NCBI RefSeq assembly: GCF_021403115.1
Contig: NZ_JAJSSH010000002.1
Location: 186,001 to 250,000, forward strand
DNA: 64,000 nt
Reading direction: 5' to 3'
From: Sphingobium sufflavum
GTDB taxonomy: Bacteria > Pseudomonadota > Alphaproteobacteria > Sphingomonadales > Sphingomonadaceae
In this document: positions 55,250 to 63,372 of the stretch, in pieces
How positions within the stretch are numbered: the first letter of the stretch is position 1
Layout of the letters: the number at the start of each line of letters is the position of its first letter
Program-made: the position numbers and the translations under genes
The notes under the pieces: model-generated
What the model was told of the DNA's origin: nothing
The model's database searches: none
What the model saw: the letters and a program-made list of their open reading frames with translations, nothing else

Positions 55250-56614
55250 ATGGCATCGAGAGCCGACCAGCTTGCATCCAACATCAGCCTGGCGAAATTC
55301 AGCCAGGCGACGGAGTTGAAAAAGCGCCTGTGGTTTACCGTCGGCGCCCTGATCGTGTTCCGCTTCCTGAGCTTCGTGCCGCTGCCGGGCGTCGATCCGA
55401 CCGTCCTGTCGCAGCTTTATTCGCAGACGCGCGGCGGTGTCCTCGACATCTTCAACACCTTCTCCGGTGGATCGCTGGAGCGCATGAGCCTCATCGCGCT
55501 CGGCGTCATGCCCTATATCACGGCCTCCATCGTGGTGCAGCTTGCCGCCTCCCTCTCGCCGCAGCTCGCGTCGATCAAGAAGGAAGGCGAGAGCGGTCGC
55601 AAGAAGCTGAACCAGTACACCCGCTATGGCACGGTCGGCCTGACGGCGGTGCAGGGCTATTTCATCGCGGTCGGGCTGGAAAGCTATGGCGCGCAGTCGG
55701 GGCTTCAGGCCGTGGTCGATCCGGGCATGATGTTCCGCGTCGCGGCGGTCATCTCGCTCATCGGTGGCACCATGTTCCTGATGTGGCTGGGTGAGCAGAT
55801 CACCAGCCGGGGTATCGGCAACGGCACCTCGCTCATCATCATGGCGGGCATCGTGGCGCAGCTGCCGGTGACGCTGGCCAAGCTGTTCGAATCGGGCCGC
55901 GAGGGTTCGATCTCCGGTCTGCTAATCTTCTTCGTGATGGTCGTCGCGCTGGGCCTGATCGCCTTCATCTGCTTCATGGAGCGGGCGCAGCGCCGGGTGC
56001 TGATCCAATATCCCAAGCGCCAGACGCGCCAGGGCCTGATGCAGGCGGACCGCAGCCATCTGCCGCTCAAGGTGAACACCGCGGGCGTTATCCCGCCGAT
56101 CTTCGCCTCGTCGCTGCTGCTGATGCCGCTCACCATCTCGCAGTTCGCGGGCAACCGCGTGGCGGGCGAGAGCAAGTGGGGTGATTTCCTGCTCAGCCTC
56201 AACCAGTATCTGTCGCACGGCAGTCCGGTCTATATGGCGCTCTATGGCCTCGGCATCATCTTCTTCTGCTTCTTCTATACCGCGGTCGTGTTCAACCCGG
56301 AAGAGACGGCGGACAATCTCAAGCGCAACGGCGGTTTCATTCCCGGCATCCGTCCGGGCAAGAATACCGAAAATTATCTCGACTATGTGCTGACGCGCAT
56401 CACCGTGATCGGTGCGGGCTATCTGGCGATCATCTGCCTGCTGCCCGAATATCTGATCTCTCAGGCGGGCATCCCCTTCTATCTGGGCGGCACCAGCCTG
56501 CTGATCGTGGTCAATGTCACCGTCGACACGGTGACGCAGATCCAGAGCCATCTGATCGCGCATCAATATGGCGACCTTATCAAGAAGGCGCGGCTGAAAG
56601 GCCGGATTCGCTAA
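55250..56614 (+). CDS. secY: Protein translocase subunit SecY
   Basis: Central channel of the SecYEG translocon in the inner membrane, 454 residues with ten TM segments. The family pattern appears in FVPLPGVDP, the plug-region GGSLERMSLIALGVMPYITASIVVQL, the TM5-6 loop FMERAQRRVLIQYPKRQ and the C-terminal RPGKNTENYLDYVLTRIT and GTSLLIVVNVTVDTVTQIQS. The MASRAD start fits; a GTG/ATG 30 bases upstream is a possible alternative. Confidence 0.97.
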   Translation: MASRADQLASNISLAKFSQATELKKRLWFTVGALIVFRFLSFVPLPGVDPTVLSQLYSQTRGGVLDIFNTFSGGSLERMSLIALGVMPYITASIVVQLAASLSPQLASIKKEGESGRKKLNQYTRYGTVGLTAVQGYFIAVGLESYGAQSGLQAVVDPGMMFRVAAVISLIGGTMFLMWLGEQITSRGIGNGTSLIIMAGIVAQLPVTLAKLFESGREGSISGLLIFFVMVVALGLIAFICFMERAQRRVLIQYPKRQTRQGLMQADRSHLPLKVNTAGVIPPIFASSLLLMPLTISQFAGNRVAGESKWGDFLLSLNQYLSHGSPVYMALYGLGIIFFCFFYTAVVFNPEETADNLKRNGGFIPGIRPGKNTENYLDYVLTRITVIGAGYLAIICLLPEYLISQAGIPFYLGGTSLLIVVNVTVDTVTQIQSHLIAHQYGDLIKKARLKGRIR

Positions 56615-56700
56615 CATCGTAGTGGCGGGCTGGACGGCGGCTGTTCCGGCCGCCATTGTCCGCGCCAACACGCAAGTCGAATAACAGGGGATACAGGGCG

Positions 56701-57348
56701 ATGAACATCATTCTGCTGGGACCGCCGGGAGCGGGCAAGGGCACGCAGGCGCAACGTCTGGTCACGGAACGCGGGATGGTGCAGCTTTCCACCGGCGACA
56801 TGCTGCGCGCTGCGGTCAAGGAGGGCACGCCCACGGGCCTGAAGGCGAAGGCCGTGATGGAGGCGGGGCAGCTCGTGTCCGACGAGATCGTCTCCGGCAT
56901 CATCGGCGAGGCGCTCGACGCCCTGTCGGCAGACACCGGCGTGATCTTCGACGGCTATCCGCGCACCGCGCCCCAGGCCGAATCGCTCGACGGGATTCTC
57001 AGCGCCCGTAACCGCAGCCTCGACCATGTGATCGAACTGGAAGTGGACGAGGACAAGCTGGTCGAGCGCATCACCGGTCGCTTCACCTGCGCGTCGTGCG
57101 GCAAGGGCTATCACGACCGGTTCGAACAGCCCAAGGTCGAGGGCGAGTGCGACAAGTGCCATGGGCATGAGTTCAAGCGCCGTCCCGACGACAATGAGGA
57201 AACGGTTCGCACCCGCATGGCCGAATATCGCGCCAAGACCGCGCCGATCCTGCCCATCTATGAAGCGCGCGGCATCGTCGCCCGTGTCGATGGCATGGCG
57301 GACATTGGCGAGGTGACGACGCAGATCGAGGCCATTCTCGACAAGTGA
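56701..57348 (+). CDS. adk: Adenylate kinase with zinc-type LID
   Basis: Converts AMP + ATP to 2 ADP; 215 residues. The P-loop GPPGAGKGTQAQRL is at residues 7-20, the AMP-binding QLSTGDMLR and FDGYPRTAPQAE follow, and the LID domain has four cysteines (CASCGKGYHD and ECDKCHGHEF), suggesting structural zinc. It ends the spc-type cluster. A terminator follows 55 bases later, and rpsM does not come next. Confidence 0.97.
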   Translation: MNIILLGPPGAGKGTQAQRLVTERGMVQLSTGDMLRAAVKEGTPTGLKAKAVMEAGQLVSDEIVSGIIGEALDALSADTGVIFDGYPRTAPQAESLDGILSARNRSLDHVIELEVDEDKLVERITGRFTCASCGKGYHDRFEQPKVEGECDKCHGHEFKRRPDDNEETVRTRMAEYRAKTAPILPIYEARGIVARVDGMADIGEVTTQIEAILDK

Positions 57349-57402
57349 TTCCGGGACAGCGGGGCGGGGCCATGGTCTCTCCCGGCACCCTTCAGGAGAC
57401 AG

Positions 57403-57438
57403 AACGCGGAGGCGCCGAGAGGCGTTCTCCGCGTTTTT
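57403..57438 (+). terminator. Intrinsic terminator of adk
   Basis: AACGCGGAG and CTCCGCGTT form a perfect 9-bp stem enclosing an inner GCGCC/GGCG element, followed by a run of T. Strong terminator 55 bases after the adk stop, closing the ribosomal cluster. Confidence 0.88.
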
Positions 57439-57670
57439 CTATGCGTTCTTCGCTTTCGACAATCCCGTGCATGGAGCAAGAGCGCGCATGGCGTGAGCAG
57501 GGACCAGCCGCTCTGGAGCTTGCCCAAAGCTGAATAGAGTAAATTTCCCGCCCAGCGATTTTACACAATTTACGGTGAATCGGGCGGCGCAAGTCGTCCG
57601 CGACGGGCGGATTCCGGCGGATTCCGGTGGGTGCGGCCCACGCCTGTCCCATCGGGAGACGGGGGCGTCG

Positions 57671-57686
57671 TTAACCCTTCTTTAAC
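57671..57686 (+). promoter_or_regulatory. CtrA-type binding site TTAA-N7-TTAAC
   Basis: TTAACCCTTCTTTAAC matches the alphaproteobacterial CtrA full site (TTAA, seven bases, TTAAC) exactly. It lies 40 bases upstream of the start of a 60-residue membrane protein gene, a promoter-proximal position. Binding itself is inference. Confidence 0.55.
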
Positions 57687-57725
57687 CTTTTGCGCCGTCC
57701 GCGGATTTCAATAGTTCCTGTCGTC

Positions 57726-57908
57726 ATGAAAAGAACCTTGGTCATGACGAGCGACGGCGCCCGCCATCCCTTTCGCCGGGGATTGCCGCAGCATGTGACG
57801 AGCGGGACGGAGGAGCTTCGCCCGATCGCCTCCTCGGACAATGACTGGCGATTGTTCCTGCTCAGCTTCACGGCCTTCTTCATCGTGGCCTACAGCTTCA
57901 TCGCCTGA
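57726..57908 (+). CDS. 60-residue single-pass membrane protein
   Basis: A small protein with a basic N-terminal half (KRTLVMTSDGARHPFRRGL), a polar middle and one C-terminal hydrophobic segment (about residues 42-60, RLFLLSFTAFFIVAYSFIA). A second in-frame ATG lies 18 bases downstream. No strong ribosome-binding site is visible. The CtrA-type site just upstream suggests cell-cycle control. Function unknown; tail-anchored topology is inferred from the terminal hydrophobic segment. Confidence 0.55.
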   Translation: MKRTLVMTSDGARHPFRRGLPQHVTSGTEELRPIASSDNDWRLFLLSFTAFFIVAYSFIA

Positions 57909-57922
57909 CCCGGCCCGTCGTT

Positions 57923-59239
57923 TCAGCGGCGGGCGGCCTGTTCGCGGCTGTGGCTCTCGCAGGCGCGGTGCAGGCGCCAGGCGAGCATGGCGGTGACGAT
58001 GCACAGCGCGGCGACGATCAGCAGCGCCTGCCGGTTCGACAGCCCCATCCCCATCGCCACGATGATGACCAGCGCGCCGATCACCATCGCGCCCGAATTG
58101 ACCACATTGTTCGCCGCCACGGTCCGCGCCGTCTCGTCCTTGCCCACGGTGGTCGTCAGGAAGGCGTAGAGCGGCACCACGAACATGCCGCCGAACACCG
58201 CGACCCCGAACAGCGCCAGCAGCACGCGCCAGCTGTAGGGCTGGCCCAGAAAGCTCGCGACGTCATAGAGGGTTCCGGCGGGAGCGGGCGTCCAGGTGAC
58301 GGTCACATATTGGAAGAACCAGACGAACCCCGCCATGATGATGACGGAGACGGGGGAGTAGCGGGCCGAAACCTCACCCTGCAACAGCCGGTTGATCGCG
58401 ATGGACCCGACCGCGATGCCGATGGAGAAGATGGCGAGGAACAGGCTGGCGACTTCCTTGGTCGCGGTGAAATCATTCTTCACCAGCGGCGGGAAGATGA
58501 CGATCAGCACGGTCGCGACCATCCAGAAGAAACTGATCGACATGATCGCCAGGAACAGGCGCGGGATATGCATCGTCCCGCCGATCAGCTTCCAGGACGA
58601 GCGGAACACATTATAATCGATGGTCAGCGGAGGCCCGATGCGCGGGGCGGGGGGGATCATCCGCCCGGAGAAGAAACCGACGCAGGCGACCGCGACCACC
58701 GCGACGGCGGCCGCCATCGGGCTGATCCAGCCGGCGGCGATGGTGCCCGCGAGGATGGCGATATAGGTGCCCGCCTCGACCAGTCCGGTGCCGCCCAGCA
58801 CCTCGTCCGCGTGCAGATGCTGCGGCAGGATGGCATATTTGATTGGGCCGAAGAAGGTGGAGTGGATGCCCATCAGGAACACCGCGCCCAGCATCAGGCC
58901 GATGCCCAGCACCGGCTGGCCCTCGCACAGCAACAGGCCCGCCGCGCCCAGCCCCATGATGAAGATTTCCGCGAGCTTCACCCAGCGGATGATCCGCGAC
59001 TTGTCCATATTGTCCGCCAACTGGCCCGACAGGGCGGACAGCAGGAAGAAGGGCAGCACGAACAGGCCCGTGGCCAGCGCGTTGAAGTTCGATTCCTGCT
59101 GCGGGTCGCGATAGACCGCATAGGTGGCGAACAGGACCATGGAGGTCTTGAACAGATTGTCGTTGAAGGCGCCAAGGAACTGGGTGACGAACAACGGCAA
59201 AAACCGGCGATTGCCCAAAAGCCGCAGGGAAGCCTGCAT
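57923..59239 (-). CDS. LplT-like MFS transporter (lysophospholipid transporter type)
   Basis: A 438-residue 12-TM MFS protein. The N-terminus FLPLFVTQFLGAFNDNLFKTSMVLFATY is the LplT/Aas signature, and the TM2-TM3 loop reads SGQLADNMDKSRIIRWVKL. In many proteobacteria this MFS module is fused to or next to an acyltransferase and acyl-ACP synthetase for lysophospholipid recycling; here it stands alone, so the acyltransferase must be elsewhere or absent. Membrane-lipid gene pgsA follows divergently. Confidence 0.87.
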   Translation of the reverse strand: MQASLRLLGNRRFLPLFVTQFLGAFNDNLFKTSMVLFATYAVYRDPQQESNFNALATGLFVLPFFLLSALSGQLADNMDKSRIIRWVKLAEIFIMGLGAAGLLLCEGQPVLGIGLMLGAVFLMGIHSTFFGPIKYAILPQHLHADEVLGGTGLVEAGTYIAILAGTIAAGWISPMAAAVAVVAVACVGFFSGRMIPPAPRIGPPLTIDYNVFRSSWKLIGGTMHIPRLFLAIMSISFFWMVATVLIVIFPPLVKNDFTATKEVASLFLAIFSIGIAVGSIAINRLLQGEVSARYSPVSVIIMAGFVWFFQYVTVTWTPAPAGTLYDVASFLGQPYSWRVLLALFGVAVFGGMFVVPLYAFLTTTVGKDETARTVAANNVVNSGAMVIGALVIIVAMGMGLSNRQALLIVAALCIVTAMLAWRLHRACESHSREQAARR

Positions 59240-59426
59240 AAAGGACGTATCTCTTTCTTGCCTTGGCGGAACGGCTGCCGCTCGGCGCGCCTTCTAGCGC
59301 GTCGGGACGCGCGGGAAAAGCCCCGGCCTGTCGCTTTGGCCCGTTCCGGGGATGGGCGGTGGGGGCGGGGGAGGAGGGGCGCCCACGCCCGTCTCTTTCC
59401 TCGTCATCCCGCTGGTGTCTCCTCAC

Positions 59427-59443
59427 CCCGGACCTGATCCGGG
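59427..59443. repeat. REP-like palindrome upstream of pgsA
   Basis: CCCGGA-CCTGA-TCCGGG is a perfect 6-bp hairpin. The motif within CACCCCGGACCTGATCCGGG is a familiar dispersed sequence in alphaproteobacteria. It lies 17 bases before the pgsA start and might affect its translation. Confidence 0.5.
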
Positions 59444-59459
59444 ATAATGAGGATGGGGC

Positions 59460-60164
59460 ATGACGGAAATTCAGTCAGCGACCTCCGCCCTCGCTCCTCG
59501 ATGCCGCAGCGGGCAAATGGCAGTCCCCGCGCTGCCCCATCCAAACCCCCTCATCCAATCCCTTGTGCGCCGCACATCTCTGTGGCAGGCGTGGGCCGTG
59601 CAGTGGTTGCCCAATCTCCTGACGTTGTCGCGAATCTTCGCGGTCCCCTTGCTGGTTGCCCTGTTGTGGCCGGCGGAGCAGGGGCATGAGTGGCGCATCG
59701 GCTATCTGCTCGCCTTCGGCCTCTACTGCCTGATGGGCATCACCGATTATTTCGACGGCTATCTGGCGCGGGCGCAGGGCACCGTGTCGAAGCTGGGCGT
59801 CTTCCTCGATCCCATCGCGGACAAGATCATGGTCGCGGCGGTCATCCTGATGCTGTGCGCCACGCGGGATATTCATGGCTGGCATATCATCGCCGCGCTG
59901 GTGATCCTGCTGCGGGAGATTGCGGTGTCCGGCCTGCGCGAATTTCTGGCGGGCCTGCGCGTGTCGGTGCCCGTGTCGCGGCTCGCGAAATGGAAGACGA
60001 CGTGCCAGCTTGTCGCGCTGGGCGCGTTGATCCTGGGCGGGGGCGTGCCGGAATGGGCCTTCGTCCATCAGGTCGGCCTCATCACCCTCTGGCTCGCCGC
60101 GATCCTGACGGCGCTGACTGGCTGGGATTATCTGCGCGTCGGCCTCAAGCATATGGACGCCTGA
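59460..60164 (+). CDS. pgsA: CDP-diacylglycerol-glycerol-3-phosphate 3-phosphatidyltransferase
   Basis: Inner-membrane enzyme that makes phosphatidylglycerol phosphate. The CDP-alcohol phosphatidyltransferase motif DYFDGYLARAQGTVSKLGVF continuing into DPIADK is complete (D-x2-D-G-x2-A-R-x8-G-x3-D-x3-D). The family-like part begins at LPNLLTLSRIF near residue 49; the first 45 residues look non-homologous. A GTG start about 138 bases downstream would give the usual length (about 188 aa). The ATG given has a GAGG at a usable distance, so the start is uncertain. Confidence 0.9.
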   Translation: MTEIQSATSALAPRCRSGQMAVPALPHPNPLIQSLVRRTSLWQAWAVQWLPNLLTLSRIFAVPLLVALLWPAEQGHEWRIGYLLAFGLYCLMGITDYFDGYLARAQGTVSKLGVFLDPIADKIMVAAVILMLCATRDIHGWHIIAALVILLREIAVSGLREFLAGLRVSVPVSRLAKWKTTCQLVALGALILGGGVPEWAFVHQVGLITLWLAAILTALTGWDYLRVGLKHMDA

Positions 60165-60174
60165 CGGGCGGGCG

Positions 60175-60447
60175 ATGGCGGATCGGCTTACCCTCGTCTA
60201 TTTCGCATGGGTCCGGGATCGCATCGGTGCCGGGGAGGAGCGGGTCGCGCACCCCGGCGCGGCTTGCACCATCTCCGCCTTGCTGGACCAGCTGGCGGAG
60301 GGCAGCGCGGGCCATGCCGCGGCCTTTGCCGACCGGGCGCGGCTGCGCGCGGCGCTGGATCAGGACTATGTTCCGCTCGACACGCCCATCGGCACCGCCC
60401 GCGAACTGGCGATCTTTCCGCCGGTGACGGGCGGCGATACGCAATGA
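60175..60447 (+). CDS. moaD: Molybdopterin synthase sulfur-carrier subunit MoaD
   Basis: Ubiquitin-like protein of 90 residues that carries the thiocarboxylate sulfur for molybdopterin synthesis. LTLVYFAWVRDRIGAGEE and RELAIFPPVTGG are typical. Oddly, the essential C-terminal Gly-Gly is followed by Asp-Thr-Gln before the stop; family members normally end at Gly-Gly. The stop overlaps the moaE start by four bases. It may need trimming, or be a recent change. Confidence 0.92.
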   Translation: MADRLTLVYFAWVRDRIGAGEERVAHPGAACTISALLDQLAEGSAGHAAAFADRARLRAALDQDYVPLDTPIGTARELAIFPPVTGGDTQ

Positions 60448-60887
60448 TCCGCGTCACGGTGCAGGCGCAGGGCTTCGACCCCGCCGCCGAGCTTGCCGCG
60501 CTCGAAGGGTTGGCGGGCGCGGGCGGCATCGCCAGCTTCACCGGCATCGTCCGCGCGGATGGCGGGATCAGCGCGCTGCACCTCGACCATTATCCCGCGA
60601 TGACGCTGGCGCAGGTGGAGAAGGTGGCGGCACAGGCCGCCGCGCGCTGGCCCCTCCTCGGCCTCACCATCATCCACCGTTTCGGCACGCTGGCGGTGGG
60701 GGAGCGCATCGTCTTCGTCGGCACCGCCTCGGTCGGTCGCACCCCCGCGCTGGAGGCCTGCGCCTTCCTGATCGACTGGCTCAAGGTCGCGGCCCCCTTC
60801 TGGAAGCGGGAGGTCCATGCCGACGGCAGCGGCGATTGGGTGGAGGCGAAGGCCGCCGACGATGCACAGGCGGCGCGCTGGTCCTGA
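60444..60887 (+). CDS. moaE: Molybdopterin synthase catalytic subunit MoaE
   Basis: Catalytic subunit, 147 residues, that transfers sulfur from MoaD to precursor Z. GGIASFTGIVRADGG, LHLDHYPAMTLAQVEKVA, IIHRFGTLAVGERIVFVGTAS and the catalytic-lysine region APFWKREVHADG are present. The ATG overlapping the moaD stop was used; upstream in-frame ATGs lie within moaD. Confidence 0.95.
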   Translation: MIRVTVQAQGFDPAAELAALEGLAGAGGIASFTGIVRADGGISALHLDHYPAMTLAQVEKVAAQAAARWPLLGLTIIHRFGTLAVGERIVFVGTASVGRTPALEACAFLIDWLKVAAPFWKREVHADGSGDWVEAKAADDAQAARWS

Positions 60888-60894
60888 CCCTATC

Positions 60895-61008
60895 TCAGTC
60901 CGGGTCGGGCGGAGGCATTGCCCGCCTGCCCCTCGCCGCACGGACAACCGCACCGAAGACGACGCCCAGCGCAATGCCCAGTCCCGCCGCGCCTGCCGAT
61001 CCTTTCAT
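60895..61008 (-). CDS. 37-residue single-TM protein (candidate)
   Basis: A short frame with an AGGGGGCGG ribosome-binding site four bases before ATG. The product starts MKGSAGAAGLGIALGVVFGA, one hydrophobic segment (about 6-23), followed by a basic, Pro-ending tail (RAARGRRAMPPPDPD). No family recognised. It lies downstream of the glutathione S-transferase on the same strand. Short size makes it uncertain. Confidence 0.35.
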   Translation of the reverse strand: MKGSAGAAGLGIALGVVFGAVVRAARGRRAMPPPDPD

Positions 61009-61041
61009 CACCGCCCCCTGTTCCGTCCCGCTTAACCCGCT

Positions 61042-61677
61042 TCAATCGAGCAGCGGCGCCCTGTCCGGTTCCGCCCGCGCCATGGCGGCGCGATAGGCCG
61101 GTCGCGCCCCGATCCGCCGCAGCCAGCCCTGCAGGTTCGGCGAATCCGATATGTCGCGGCGGGAGTAGAGGCGCATGGTGCTCAGCGGAAAGGCCATCAT
61201 GATGTCGGCGGCGCTGAAGTCCGCACCCGCGAACCATGGCGCCTCGCCCAGTCGCTCTTCGACCAGCCGAAAGGCCGTGTCGGTCCGCCCGTTTGCCAGC
61301 CCCGGTGTCTGTACTGGCGCGCCCAGCCGCTGCGCGACCAGGTCCATCATGATCGCGGGCATCATCGACCCGTTGGCATAATGATACCAGAAGAGGAACG
61401 GCGCGAAATCGGGATGCTCCGGCCCCGGCGTCAGGTCGCTCTTGCCGTGGCGGCGCACGATATAGTCCATGATCGCACCCGTCTCCGCCAGCGTCACCGC
61501 GCCATCGCGGATGACCGGCGCGGTGCCGGCGGGGTGCAGCGCCTTATACTCCGGCGGCGCGGCGCGCGTCTGCGGATCGCGGTCGTAGCGGACGAGGTCA
61601 TAGGGAAGGCCCAGTTCCTCGCACAGCCAGACGATGCGTTCCGACTGGGAACCGCCGAGATGATGGATGGTGAGCAT
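61042..61677 (-). CDS. Glutathione S-transferase family protein
   Basis: A 211-residue cytosolic GST. The N-terminal thioredoxin fold opens MLTIHHLGGSQSERIVWLCEELGLPYDLV, with the active-site Ser/Tyr region in GGSQSER and the cis-Pro/GSH-binding GTAPVIRDGAVTLAETGAIMDYI. The C-terminal all-helical domain has WFAGADFSAADIMMAFPLS. The start follows CAGGGGACATC. Substrate unknown. Confidence 0.94.
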   Translation of the reverse strand: MLTIHHLGGSQSERIVWLCEELGLPYDLVRYDRDPQTRAAPPEYKALHPAGTAPVIRDGAVTLAETGAIMDYIVRRHGKSDLTPGPEHPDFAPFLFWYHYANGSMMPAIMMDLVAQRLGAPVQTPGLANGRTDTAFRLVEERLGEAPWFAGADFSAADIMMAFPLSTMRLYSRRDISDSPNLQGWLRRIGARPAYRAAMARAEPDRAPLLD

Positions 61678-61839
61678 GATGTCCCCTGCGGATTGCGTGT
61701 GCGGGCCTTTTCGGCCGCTGCGAACCATGGTGCAATGCCGGGCTGCGCTCCCCCGGCTGTCTGGGGACGCACGTTCCGCCAGGAAGGGAGTCCGCGGCCG
61801 GGTGCGGGCAGGTCGACGCCCGCCCGCACCCTCGTTCCG

Positions 61840-63348
61840 TCAGAAATCCAGTTCCGCCCGCGCCGCGACCACATCGACCGCATAGTCGTTGCGCGTGCCC
61901 GCCAGCAGGATGGCGTCGGTGTAGGACATATGGGCGTAATTGACGTTGAAGCGCAGATACTGGATCGGCGTCCAGATGGCGGCGGCGATGATGCCATTCT
62001 GCTTGCCGCCGTTGATCCCGGCCTTGCTGTCCGCCAGCGTCAGATAGTCGTAGCGCAGGTTGAGCTGGATCGCGCCGGGACCGCCCTTGCCGAACGGGTT
62101 GGCGGGCTTGGGCGTGCCCAATATGCCATTGGCATAGGGGCGGCTGTCACCCTTGGTCAGGAAGAAGCCGACCTCGCCATAGGCGCCGAAGAAGGTCGGA
62201 TCGACCAATCCCGGACGCCCCGCCTTCAGCCAGTGCGCCTCCGCCGCATAATGGAAGCGGCCGAACACGCCGGCGGCCTCCGCGCCATAATGGGTTTCGG
62301 ACGCCACCTGCATCGCGGGCGTGCCGATATAGCGGTCGTTGACGCTGTGCAGGAAGGGGCGCACCCGATAGCGTTGCGTGCCCTCGCGCAGCCGGTTGAG
62401 GTCGCGCCAGTGGTAGGAACCGGCGAAGTGCAACTGCCCGCCCGCGACCTTGGGCGCAAAGACGACACGCCCGTCGAGGCCATAGCTGTCATTCTTGTCG
62501 CCGCCGTTCACCTCCGTACTTGCGCCTGCGCCGCCGGTGTCCGCGATGGAATCGATGCTGTCGGTGAACAGGCCGGCCTGGAGCAGCCAGGGGCCGCTCT
62601 GATATTGGGTGGACAGGCCGAGGCGACGCTCATTGTTGAAGGCGGTGGTGAAGGCCGCGCGCTCCATCACCGATCCGGCCGTGTCGCTGATGAGTTCGTC
62701 CAGCGACTGGAAGCTGTTGTGGTTGCCCAGCGTCACCAGCCACTTGCCATTCTGGTAGGTGATGAAGGTGTCGACCATGCGGACCGCATTGTCCGCCAGT
62801 TCCGCCTCCAGCTTATAGCCGAAGCCGCTGCCCAGCGCGCCCTCCGCGCCGAGGCGCAGGCGGCGGAACTCGTTGGAGAAGCCCTTCGCGCGGCTGTTGG
62901 CGGGGCTGGCGAGATAGCCCGCGTCATATTGGATGCGGCCCTTGGCCTTGAACTTGGCGTCGCCCTGCGTGAACTGCGGCGATCCCTTCCACCCGATGTC
63001 CATTACGGGCTTGGACTTGGCGGCGGCTGCCGGTGCCGGGGCGGCGCTGCTGCCCGACTGGGCGAGCTGTCCGGTGGCCGAAGTCGTGGCTGGGGCCGAG
63101 GTTGGGGCGGACGTCGGGGGCGGAGCCGCGCCACGGTTCGCGAGCGCACCCGCGCCCTCGACCCTGTCGAGCCGCGCCTCCAGCGTCGCCATGGCCGCTT
63201 TCAGCCGGGCGATTTCGGCGCGCAGTTCCGCCCGTTCATCACCGGCGACCTGCGGCGCTGCGGCCGGGGACTGGGCATGCAGCGGACCCGCTGCAACGAG
63301 GAGGAGGGCCGTGCCCACCAGGAGAGTCGCTTTGGTCATAAGGCTCAT
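61840..63348 (-). CDS. OprO/OprP-like phosphate-type outer-membrane porin
   Basis: An outer-membrane beta-barrel of 502 residues. A signal peptide (to about LHAQ, residue 26) precedes a coiled-coil segment (about 40-70, ELRAEIARLKAAMATLEARLDRVEG) and an Ala/Pro linker, then a 16-strand-type barrel with repeated aromatic-ended strands (GRIQYDAGYL, FGYKLEAELADN, GYNQNGKWLV-like) closing in ARAELDF. The family (OprO/P, Porin_O_P) passes phosphate or pyrophosphate. An ATG three codons in (MTKATLLVG) is an alternative start. A Pho-box array lies immediately upstream. Confidence 0.9.
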   Translation of the reverse strand: MSLMTKATLLVGTALLLVAAGPLHAQSPAAAPQVAGDERAELRAEIARLKAAMATLEARLDRVEGAGALANRGAAPPPTSAPTSAPATTSATGQLAQSGSSAAPAPAAAAKSKPVMDIGWKGSPQFTQGDAKFKAKGRIQYDAGYLASPANSRAKGFSNEFRRLRLGAEGALGSGFGYKLEAELADNAVRMVDTFITYQNGKWLVTLGNHNSFQSLDELISDTAGSVMERAAFTTAFNNERRLGLSTQYQSGPWLLQAGLFTDSIDSIADTGGAGASTEVNGGDKNDSYGLDGRVVFAPKVAGGQLHFAGSYHWRDLNRLREGTQRYRVRPFLHSVNDRYIGTPAMQVASETHYGAEAAGVFGRFHYAAEAHWLKAGRPGLVDPTFFGAYGEVGFFLTKGDSRPYANGILGTPKPANPFGKGGPGAIQLNLRYDYLTLADSKAGINGGKQNGIIAAAIWTPIQYLRFNVNYAHMSYTDAILLAGTRNDYAVDVVAARAELDF

Positions 63349-63372
63349 GTTCCATCAAGGATGGGCGCGCCT

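Larger units (their letters stand above)
57349..57725. other. Spacer after adk
   Basis: 377 bases without a supported gene. It contains the adk terminator, an AT-rich patch around 57536-57575, and a CtrA-type site near its right end. Short frames here lack ribosome-binding sites and motifs. The alpha-operon genes expected in this position in many relatives are absent. Confidence 0.5.
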
